Source of the DNA: Micropterus salmoides
Lineage: Eukaryota; Chordata; Actinopteri; Centrarchiformes; Centrarchidae
Length of the DNA: 64,000 nucleotides
Direction of reading: 5' to 3'
NCBI RefSeq assembly: GCF_014851395.1
Contig: NW_024041262.1
Span: 13,103,252-13,167,251 of the forward strand
Position numbers and translations under genes: made by a program. Each line of letters starts with the position of its first letter. Position 1 is the stretch's first letter. Below, in pieces: positions 26,315 to 36,410 of the stretch. The notes under the pieces are model-generated. The model had not been told where the DNA came from. It saw nothing but the letters and a program-made list of their open reading frames with translations, and made no database searches.

Positions 26315-27644
26315 TACAATTCTCCCTGAGACACAAGTTCTCTAAGCCCACATACACACACAAATGCTTGCGCATGCACGCACACATGCTGACACCCCCA
26401 TAAACAGTGTAAAATCTCCACCACGTACAGCCCCAATTGTAATCCACCAGCCAGTTGCTAGGCAACACTGGAACTTGTAATAGCACTCGGGTATCATGGC
26501 CCGCCGCGGGGTGGGCTGGGGATGAGGGTGTGGATGGTTGTTGTTTTTTTTTGAGAGGGATCGTCTAGGGAGGAGAATGACAAGGGTCACTCCAACTGGT
26601 GCTCTGATGGAGACTTGTTAACTCCTCCTCCAGCCACCGAGTCATCTTATAAACCGTCATGGGGCCCAACAGTCAACACTAATGCCATTTCTGACAAGAG
26701 CAATTTTACAAGAGGGGTTACAATGTTAGACAAGGGACAGGACAGCTGGGAGAAACAACAAGATGTCTCCTACATTTATTTTTCCATATTCTGACAGCAG
26801 CAGGAGTAGGAGTAGGGATGAGTGCTGCAGTACAACACACACACAACACAATTTTTATAACCAAACTAGGGCTAATGATTGAGAAATATTGCAAGCCGCA
26901 CATACTGAATGAAAAGAAAAAAGTATCTCATGAGAGTTATGATATACTCAATCCTAAAGAAAATTAGCTGAAATAATTAGTCCACCGATAAATCAACAGG
27001 AAAAAAATTACATCTTGCGCAGTCTGCTACATATTAATAAATTGGTCAATGTTTAAGGAAAGACATAGATAAAAAAGACAGTGTGTTGTATCGAATAGAA
27101 AGAAGGGAGCTGGATTTGGCTGTAAAGCTACATCGCCAATCTTCCTTTCAGGCAGTCAAGGTTGCCAACACATCACCCCAGCATCCCATGTGATATGCTC
27201 TTCCACTCCATCACTCATCCCTTTGAGGCAACCTGGGAGCAAGTTTGCCAGCCTTAGTCAAGCTTACAATACCTTCTGCCTGTCGCCAAGTAGAACTAAA
27301 CTAACCACCCCAGTGGAGAAGCAACGCTGCACACTGGAGCTCAACTGTGCCAAAGGGCTCAATTTAAAAAAACATTAATCACATGAGGAGAAATGCCTCT
27401 GGCTTGATAATTAGCAGCGGCGAGTGGGGGCTATTCTTTGATGCTGTTTGGTTTGGCTGCAGTGCAACAGCATAATGGACATACATTCATAATTCTGCAG
27501 GTTTTACAGTAGTCTAATCTTGAGGGTAAACTGTATTGTTTTTGTGTTGTTCAGCAAATTCATCCATAACTGCAAATTCATGCATAATTGCATTGCTGTT
27601 TTCAAGTAGAGGAAAAACAAATCCAATGTATTTTAGAAACGAGA

Positions 27645-27835
27645 GAAAGAATAGTTTAATATTTCTGGAAACACACTTATTTGCTTTCCTAAGAATTACA
27701 CGAGAAGATCGATACCTATTCCATAACGACTGCTGGCTGTATCCATTTATTGACCGGACATATATGAGAGTAGTATAAATCTTCTCATCTAACCCTCGGT
27801 AAGAAAAAGAAGTATATTTCTGTCAAACCTTTTCT
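27645..27835. mobile_element. MITE-like repeat, copy C
   Basis: The text CTGGAAACACACTTATTTGC, then CGAGAAGATCGATACC, CTGCTGGCTGTATCCA, ATGAGAGTAG and finally CTTCTCATCTAACCCTCGGT matches the same family as copies A and B. It is a shorter internal-deletion form with inverted ends. Confidence 0.55.
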
Positions 27836-29595
27836 TTAATTTTGAGTGTTGTGGGCAGCTAATCAATATCACTCTTTGGAACCTGGACTGAGTAGCCAAC
27901 AGCCTGGATCTGTTTGACATTACTGATGTCGTCATAAGTTTTCTCATCCTCTCTGGAGCACTAATACTCAAACACACGTGCTCACAATACACAATGGTCC
28001 CTCAGCTACAACAATAGTGATATAGTGACAACATCTAAAACTGTAGGCACCACCACTGTTCGCACAGGCATATCTGCACATGGACCATTTGTTTCACTTC
28101 TTTCACCACTGTGTCTCTACGGCTCGGCTCTCTGCCTTTATGAACCCTGACAACTCGTGACAAATAGTCTCCAGGCCACCTCTCTCCTGATACCTCAGCT
28201 CTCCTACAATCTGTACTTTCTCTTTGATAATAATCGTCTGGTAGAGAGGACTGACCATGTGCATCAGCCATGGGGAATCACTGTCTGGCATCAGGGTTCA
28301 CCAGCTGCCAGCGTCAATCATCAAGTCTGTTTCAAAGGCACTGTTATAGTGAAACCATGCCACCCTGTGGAGGGAAGATCCAAGAGCCATCTAAAGCAGG
28401 ATCTCAGATCCAAAACATGATTTTAATGTGATGTAATGTCCCTGGGGGAGAATTCGCTTTTCGCTTTTCTCCCTCCACCTTCAGGTCAGAGCACTGGGTC
28501 GGATACAAAACAGCCGTGTCTCGCTCAAGGACATGTTAGCAGAATGGATGCTTACTGACACTAAAGCTTGGAGCCGAGTCTGCTGGTGGAACGATGGTCT
28601 TTATACTCACATTGCCACGATGCTGCATGAACTACAATCTAGATCTGTTTAAATTTCTGAATGAAAGATGCAAAGAACACATCTGGATACCAGGGTAATA
28701 CACAGCAGATGCTGTCTTTCTTTGCAGTGGGTGAACTATGTGTGAAATCAGAGATGTAGTTTTCAGACAAATAGATCAGTGGTTCTGGGTTGAATACATC
28801 TTTTAACAGAACTTATTTTAAAGCAACTTCTATATATATTACAACAGTGAGAGACTATAATGTACACCATTAATTTCCTTTATTGAGTTTTGTGTCAGCC
28901 TAATGCAGGTGAACTATTCCATGAAAATGAGGCAACTGATCCATCCACGTGTGAAGTCCTGTTCCTTCTACATCATACTTATATACTTGTGGTTCTGTGA
29001 AATGACTAGACCTACTTGACTGTGGATTCATTGGTAACCAATAACCTCTTAAACCCTGACAAACTAGTTCAATAAAAATTCTATCCCTTACATTATGGGG
29101 ATTTCTGAGGTAAATAGACATACTTACGCAGCAACACTTATTGCTTAGTAGTTATGTCTATTCAAGCCTAGCTCAATTGCAGAGAAGTCACCTTCAGGGG
29201 AGCCACAATGAAAGTGTTATTTCTACACATTTGGTATACATTACTATTGGGACATCTGTAGTGGATCTCTGGTGTGATTTACAAAACTTATTCCATGTCA
29301 AGGTTTCAGAGGATTTTTCCTGTTACTATTTTATATTGCTTTCCTACTGAGAAAGTTTCTAAAAATGTTGTACTCTGGTTTCAAATACTAACTTACTTAA
29401 ATACTAATTGTTTGGATTCAGAAAGCAATGACAATGAGCCAGCAAGTTAAAAAGTTTTTACTTTATTATTAATATTATTATACAATTATAATGGGTTTAT
29501 AATGCCCACATTACATTTCCAAAAGGAAATTAACTAAATTAAACTTAATCCACCCAGACCATAGACCCTCAATGAGAGCAAGGAAAAATTCCCCC

Positions 29596-29646
29596 AAAAA
29601 GGAAGAAACCTCGGGAGGTGGTCCCTCCCGAGGTTTCTTCCTTTTT
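29596..29646. repeat. Perfect 23-bp inverted repeat (hairpin)
   Basis: The left arm 29596-29618 (AAAAAGGAAGAAACCTCGGG then AGG) and the right arm 29624-29646 are exact reverse complements, separated by a 5-base loop TGGTC. There is no adjacent gene. The arm contains GGAAGAAACCT, a word seen in teleost interspersed repeats, so it may be two copies of a repeat end meeting head to head. Confidence 0.9.
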
Positions 29647-29919
29647 CAAAGAAGGATCCCCCTCCAGGACAATTAGCTAATGTGTGCCAAAAGTAGGCTG
29701 AACTTTTGTGTTACGCATTGCTTGATTTGCTGTATATACAAATGTTATGATATGTATATGGGTAAGACAATACTATAAAGAGAGGAGGAACTGTCCACCC
29801 CCTGTCTGTGTTGCATTCTTTCATGCAGGACAGACAGGGGGTAATCCTTTCAAAGTGAACACCTATCTAAAACATCACCACAGAAAGTCAGTCTTTGTCA
29901 CTGGTGTCTCATCTTAAAG

Positions 29920-30350
29920 AGGTGGTATTATGCCTTTTGGCTTTTTCCCTCTCCTTTATTGAGTTATATACCTTTTTTGTGCATGTAATAGGTTTGCAAA
30001 GTGAAAAAGCCAAAAGTCCACCCCAAAGGGAAAACTCTGCTCTGAACAGCCGGAAAACAGCTTGTTTGTAGTCCAGCCGTTGCTTCCGCTTTCTTGTGAT
30101 GTCACAAGAAAATACCTCATAATGCTCGCCGAGCGACTAGTCTGACACGCCCTCAAAAACAGCGGTGGAAAAACAGTGTGCTGCAGCACACCTCTCCTCT
30201 CCCTTCCAAACACTAGCTACCCTCCAAGCAGTCAATGGACATAAAGTTGTTACTGTGATGTAGAGACAGAGCTCAGTTAAAACTTTACGGATGAAAGACA
30301 CTTTTGTTACAGAGTAATAATTCACCACTCTGAAACTCTTGCTCCAGTCC
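29920..30350. repeat. Common teleost interspersed repeat (unnamed)
   Basis: AGAGGTGGTATTATGCCTTT (from about 29917), CTCCTTTATTGAGTTATATA, CAAAAGTCCACCCCAAAGGG, TTCTTGTGATGTCACAAGAA and AATGCTCGCCGAGCGACTAG follow a repeat I recognise from many fish genomes. It carries no intact frame. Confidence 0.5.
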
Positions 30351-30369
30351 ATATTGCCAAGCTAGTCAG

Positions 30370-31211
30370 CAACATGTAGCATCCACCTGCTGATTAGCTT
30401 CCTCCCCTGTCACTTCCACAGAACCTGCACCATCAGCCAGATCCATATTGCTAAAACTATCAGCAAAATCGTGGCAAGTTCTGACCGTAACGGTGTCAGG
30501 TTTGCTGTCAGTGAACTCGTAACACGGTCGTGATTTTTTGCTGCTTCTTCCATCTTCTACTTTATCATGCTTCCTTGACCTTTTCCTGGATGGACCAGGC
30601 AGAGGGTCTTCTTCAGCAACCTCAGCACCTGCATGTTTGACTAAACTATTTCCAGTATTCTTGTTGAAATCATCACCGTCAGTGTCACTGTCAGAGATGC
30701 AGTTAGCTCTGCCTTCAGCAAACTCATCCCAACATACTGTTCGCTGCTTCTCTCTTCAACACCGTGGCCAAACTCCCCCTGGATCATCCAGGCAGGGGGT
30801 CATCTTCTTCTACATCCTGATTATCTCCGATGGCAACCTCAGCCCCTGAACTAGCACCTGCGTCCTCTGCACTTTCATTATTGTTTTCAACGTCATTGAC
30901 ATTGGGATTGTCAGTGTTGATAACATTGTCATTATCAGCATTGTCATCTATATTCTCGTTGTGGAGGTTGTCATTGTGGTCGAGGTTGGCAATGTTTTCA
31001 TGATTTTCATTGTTTTGATCATTTTCATGGTTTTCATTGTTGCTAGGTTCCAGCTGCTCCAGTACCATAAGAAAGCCAAAGTCATCTACTGCATGATTCA
31101 AGAGAAACTCCATCCAGGCAACGAGCCCAGGGTTAAATTGATCAGCTGGTGGGTGATCGCCTCTTGGCAAAATATTTAGCCGAAACTCTGGGCCAGCAAG
31201 AACAGCTAGAG
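30370..31211 (-). pseudogene. Acidic, Asn/Asp/Glu-rich reading frame of unknown origin, probably decayed
   Basis: On the minus strand a frame is open from just after a TAA near 31212 down to a TGA at about 30784 (roughly 140 codons) with no ATG at its start. A CTGGCCCAG that could be a splice acceptor lies at about 31188. The frame begins with an ordered-looking part (FRLNILPRGDHPPADQFNP, then a segment with LVAWMEFLLNHAVDDFGFLM). It then becomes a low-complexity stretch of N, E, D and H (NENHENDQNNENHENI and similar) and ends in EEDDPLPG-stop. Downstream in a shifted frame a second AEEDPLPGPSRKRSRKHD block occurs, so the tail looks duplicated and interrupted. I do not recognise the family. 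It sits among repeats and could be a piece of a transposon or a dead gene. Confidence 0.3.
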
Positions 31212-31784
31212 AATTATGTTACCATTACCATCCAAATAATTGAACCGTGAATCAGTCTCCCTTAAATAACTTTTGGAAAAACTGAACATCAGAGCGTCTT
31301 CTCTTCCATCCATTTTCACTGAATAGATCAGACAAAGAACTCAAAATCATCTTACAATTTTAAAATGTTGTCCATCCTACTGCAAATGTTTTTGTAACAC
31401 TGCACTGACTTATATTCATTCTCCTAAGACTTACTCTGACCTTAAAAGACCAACAACCCTTTTCCCATGAAACTGAGTCTACATGGTAGGTGTCCCCTCT
31501 AATGTAATAGTCTAAGATAGATATTTGTACATGTTTAGTACACAAGCCTCGCGTCTTCAGATTAAATTTTTTGTTTGAATTCATTTAAACTTAATATGCA
31601 AAACTCATTTTTATTCAGTCTGAGTCATTCCTTGACTAGGGCTTCAATAGGTCAACACTATGCCCTTGTGGGCTGTCATTACCAGCAGATTAATATAACA
31701 CATAGTGAACAAGTTTGCAAAACAAAACAAAGCCAGCCTTTGCTCCCCACATGCATCAATGAGCCTTGGCCGTCCATGAACCTG

Positions 31785-31998
31785 CCGCCGATTCAACGCT
31801 TTTCCTTCCTTGGACCACTTTTGATAGGTACTGACCACTGCAGACCATTTTGAAGATGTTCTGACCCAGTCACCTAGCCATCAAAATTTGGCCCCTGTCA
31901 AAGTCACTCAAATCCTTACACTTGCCCATTTTACCTGCTTCTAACAGATCAACTATGAGGACACAATGTTCCCTTAATATCCCACCCACTGACAGGTG
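31785..31998. repeat. Interrupted teleost interspersed repeat, left part
   Basis: GGTACTGACCACTGCAGACC, TGTTCTGACCCAGTC, TAGCCATCAAAATTTGGCCC and CCACTGACAGGTGCCATGAT belong to a repeat I know from many fish sequences. Its usual ending (TCATAATATTATGGCTGATT) appears only at 32486-32505, so about 480 bases have been inserted or substituted. Confidence 0.45.
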
Positions 31999-32480
31999 CC
32001 ATGATAATGGGACTCGTGTTGACCAAGCAACGGAATTCAGAGACTGTGGTGACTACATCATTACAGAGACCTGCCCCATCAACATCATGGATCAATCACT
32101 CGGCAGGTTGTCCATGTTCCGAACTATCAGTGCAAGACTCTGTCAAGATGAGAGGAGGTGGACAATGATGCTTGGTGTTCAAAAGCAGTCAAGATGCACA
32201 CTGTTTCCCAAATGTCAGACTGTTTATTGTGAAGATGAAACCATATTATCATCTGGTTGCTACTGTTTACATTCACCCCAGATGCAAATTACAAAAATGC
32301 ACTGCAAAATGTGTATAGATATAAATAACTATATATTGTTTTACTTGATATGTTAACATATTTTAATATACACTTAATTATATGTTGTGAGCAGCATGAA
32401 GGAACTACAAATTTCCTTTCGTTATGCAGCCTTGTGCTGTATAATGACAAATAAACAACCTTGTACCTTGTATAAGTCAG
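31999..32480 (+). mobile_element. Decayed LINE endonuclease fragment inserted in a repeat
   Basis: In one plus-strand frame near 32255-32290 the residues LVATVYIHPRC resemble the VYIPPDAN motif of teleost LINE apurinic endonucleases. The right end is ATGACAAATAAACAACCTTG followed by TACCTTGTA, which contains AATAAA and a short iterated tail, as LINE 3' ends often do. Stops and frameshifts break the frame. The call is tentative. Confidence 0.3.
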
Positions 32481-32943
32481 AGGTCATAATATTATGGCTG
32501 ATTGGTGTGGGCTTACCTTACGTCCGGGGCCTGTAAAACTAAAAATTTACAGACCAGTTACAAATTGATGGTCATCTGTCGCAGAAATATGTATTTCTGA
32601 AAAATTGTTTGTCTCCAAGGAAAAACTGCAGGTGCTGTAATGTGTTTTAAGTCTGTGCTGATCTCAGCACAGCAGTCTGTTCTTCATCTTCATTGTATTG
32701 TGATGTCATTGACTCTATGCAATGTGGCGTTCTAGAACTCTACGGTTCTATTTTCCTCAGTTCTTCTCTCTGTTATAAGAACCACACTAACAGGGAACAT
32801 TATTGTACAGCTATGACTTCACTTTTGTCAACAAATCCTATGAAGAGACCAAAACCAACAATGAATTAATCCTAACCAGTATGACCTATGGAGCCCAAGT
32901 CGGATGTAGATCTCGACTGTTGTCCAGAAAGATTAAATCCACA

Positions 32944-34090
32944 CAGGGCTGGACTGGGACAAAAAATTAGCCCTGGCATTTGTGGCCCACCAAAATCGGT
33001 CGGACACCCCTCACCAGTACACCGCCCCTTCCATTTAGGGGGTCAAATTAGGGGTGTGATGAAACACTGAGACATGACATTGCACAAGATTGGTGCCCAT
33101 GACTACAAGGCAAGAATATTGTTTAATAATAATGTCTACTATTTAGAAAAAATATTTGTTGATGAAATATTTGATTGGGGGTCTGGGTGTCTTCCCCCAG
33201 AAGATTCTGAGCATTAAACACTTAATTTCCTGCATTGTGGAGACATTTTCTACACCAATTTATGGTGGAAATGTTTTTATTTTTATAAATGGAAGCACAA
33301 AAGGTGGAAGGTGACAATTCAGAATATAAAAATTTAAGAATGCAGTAATCAGTAGCTTATTATTTTTTAGCTTAAGTTACATTTTTTGGAAAACAGAGAG
33401 GTTTCATCTATATTAACAATGCATTGCAGGCTTATTGTGCAAATAAATCTTTCTCATAGCATTTTTATTTATTTTATTTAATTAACATCTCTTGGTGCAA
33501 GCTATTTTTCAGAACATTTTTAAGGAATACTTTCAGTAGTGGTGGTTACATGTCCCCAGTGTCCCCAGTGTAAATTACCCTCCCTCCCTGTCCCCTCCCT
33601 ACAGGTTGAGCTTCTCCATCCTTACCGCTTCACCTCCACTCTCCTCCTGCTCTCTCTCCCTGGGCCCTGTCACTTTGTCCCTCTGCTCTGCATGGTAACA
33701 CAGCCTCTTCCACTGCCTGGCAGTGTCCACGGCTCGCCTTTACTCCTTCAAGTGCCTGTGCATGCACTACGCATGGTATTGCAGCTGATGTTAAAACTAC
33801 TGCACCCCCGGTAGCAAACATATCGGTTATTTTCGCGCATTTGCTGGGCTCCATCTGAAGAATGTTTTTTTTTTGGCCTGCAACGCAAGAAACAGAGGGC
33901 AGAGGGGGAGGGGGCCAGTAAGAGATGTGATTGGGCCAGCCCAATGTCAGTAGGCTATAGAAAATTACCCAATCGGCCGCTGTCCATGCTTTATGGGCCA
34001 ATCATTGTCCAATTTTTTAAAAGCATTTTTTTAAAGGTGTGTCGGCCCACCGGGTATTTCCCGGTATGCCAGATTACCAGTCCAGCCCTG
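32944..34090. mobile_element. hAT-type non-autonomous transposon with 8-bp target duplication
   Basis: The left end CAGGGCTGGACTGG (32944-32957) and the right end CCAGTCCAGCCCTG (34077-34090) are perfect inverted repeats. The flanks are AATCCACA (32936-32943) and AATCAACA (34091-34098), an 8-bp target duplication with one mismatch, as expected for hAT. Subterminal GTGGCCCACC and GTCGGCCCACCGGGTATT are also partly inverted. There is no transposase frame in the 1,147 bp. Confidence 0.72.
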
Positions 34091-34619
34091 AATCAACATC
34101 ATTGGACTGGGTGACATGTGCACTGAGTTTGTTTGGAATCATTCCACATACATCGTCTTGCTGCCGAAAGTAAAAGCATATTCACGTTACGGTGATTATA
34201 CGGTTATTTTGAAAAACAGTGTTTGAGTTAATTCTTTCAAGCTCAAGATGAACAGCCTCTGCTTTGCTGGATAAAATCATTGAATGAAAGATCTATATTG
34301 AACTTTATTCAAGAAGTGATTGGATTAAGAAGTGTATTGATCTCACCTGGTTGTAGAAGTGACAGTGCCAGTGGGGAAGCGCAGAGGAGGGACCCAGGCT
34401 GTGATCTGCCTGGATTATCTCGCCACGGGTTACACAGAGTTCAACAGTTCAACATCTTGTCAGAAAGACAACAGGGATAGATTTACTCACCCCTGATAAG
34501 AGCGGAGCATGAGAGACATACAGACAGAGAGGATCTGGAACAGACTCTCAAATGTATTAAAGTTTGTCAATAAGCAGCCAGTTCAACTGACAATCATCTC
34601 TCCACTAGCTTTACCATTA

Positions 34620-35848
34620 TGGGAGACCGGGTATGGTTGTAACACTTTTTGCTTCAGAAAGTACCCACATATGTTCACTACAAATAGCACCAATTCAATC
34701 CTCTACAAGAATATCACAGACCTCGTGAGTTGATGTCAAATGCATTGTGTTCCCTTGTTACAACCTGCCCCAATAGCAGGGTAGGTTGTAACACATGCTG
34801 GGGTAAGTTGTAACAATCACACAAAAGAATCAAAAATAGATGCCACACTGTATGATATGCTTTAAAAACAGGTAGTGATATCAAAGAACAATGTTTCACT
34901 CTTGCTGTAACAGACTTTGTCTGATGACTCATTTGCATGAACAGTATGTGTATGTAAATTTATCTTTAGAATAAACTTACTTAAAAGTATACTTAATAAA
35001 TACTACTACAATGTTCCTAATAAAAGAACTTGAAAGAATTAGTACATCCTTAGGTCTAACTAAAAATAGATGTATGTGTGTGTGTGTCAATGTATGTATA
35101 TTCTTATTCAGAGTCACAGTCAGTGCTTGAATTGGGCCTGTATTCACCGGTACATATACCAGCACTTCTATATTTTACTCTTTGGCGTACCGGGACTTTT
35201 TTTGCGCACAGGCACTTCTCACAAGCTGCCCATACACTTTTCTACCCTCTCCACCGGCGGAGACCGAGTGATGATACACACGCCAAAATGTGTACAACAT
35301 GTGAATGGGGAGTACTGGTCACAGTGCTGACAAATTAATGCTGGTAACCCTGGAGTGCAGGTTTGGTGGGCCCAGACTGCAAAGGGCACTCTGTAACAAT
35401 ATTAAAATCAAAGAAAGTCCCTAGTTTTATGTTTAGAGGATGGTTGTAACACTTTTTTAAGAACTGTTACAACCCACCCCACCCCTGTCAGCCAATGTTT
35501 AACTAGCTGTATTACTATAGTGGATTGAAATTAGAAAGGAAAAAATGTTGTCACATGTTGCCTGAGAAACTATATTTCAATCTAATATAAGTCAAACAAT
35601 TATATCTGCAATAGTATAGGTATTAAACAAAAAATTGTCTTGGTCAAAAAATTAACTTTCTTACCTCAAAATAATTTTTTCTCTATATATTCTGAATGCA
35701 CCTCTTTCCAGACTTGATAACCACCATGCTTGATCTGGGAGTAAGTAGGTAAATACAGAAATGATCACCTAACTCCTATCTTATCTCTACTTGGTGGAAT
35801 TGGTGTTGTTACAACTCTCCCCATGTTACAACCATACCCGGTCTCCCC
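34620..35848. mobile_element. TA-flanked element with GGGAGACCGGGTATGG ends and many GTTGTAAC motifs
   Basis: The left end GGGAGACCGGGTATGGTTGT (34621 on) is matched by the inverse at the right, where ACAACCATACCCGGTCTCCC ends at 35847. Each end is flanked by TA (34618-34619 and 35849-35850). Inside, GTTGTAACA-type words recur at about 34793, 34807 and 35445, and inverted copies (TGTTACAAC) at about 35466 and 35810. There is no transposase frame. The TA target suggests a Tc1/mariner-like or similar mobiliser. Confidence 0.7.
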
Positions 35849-36410
35849 TATTTCAGCTTCTTATTTAGTTTTCAGATCCAACAAGCTAAAACAATGCCAA
35901 GCTATTGAAAATTGCAGCACCTATTCTAAAATGCATTAGATCAATTCTTCTCCTAACCTTAAATTAGGGGTTAATAATTCAGTATTATTAAGGTTATTGA
36001 TTGTCACACTAGTAGGCTGTGTGGTGCAGCTGTAAATGGTGAGTGCTTGGGAGCGAGTCAATGATTATATTCTTGTTACACAAAATATGTGCCATTTGTT
36101 TTGTCATGTCTCCATCCTGCCAGCTGGAAAGCATGCTTCCAAAAGTGGTTTGCTGCTGCGTCTTTTTTTAGCCGCAGCGTTTTGTAGGAGTCCAAACTGA
36201 CCTGCTGCCCTGCCTGGGTTTGTCAACTTTTCTGAATGACTGCTGGTGTTAGCTAACAGGCCGTTCTGAGCTGGGACTGCGGCACTCAAGCAACAAAAAA
36301 GTAGCCCAGAGTAAGCAGTGAGTGTGCAGCGCTTCGGTTTGCAGCCTCGGTGTCAACTTAACGCGTGTGTCCGCCTGGTGGAGCTTGATTTCAGGGACCG
36401 ACGCACTGCA

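Noticed and set aside
26064..26486. 140-codon minus-strand frame with Cys-Val repeats
   Set aside because: Produced by the (GT)n strand of a microsatellite.
28900..29121. 73-codon minus-strand frame (RDRIFIELVCQGLRGYW...)
   Set aside because: Looks somewhat protein-like but is isolated, has no splice borders that fit and no family I can name.
33630..34001. Frames of about 90-120 codons within the hAT element
   Set aside because: No transposase motif; both strands are open by chance in a GC-richer block.
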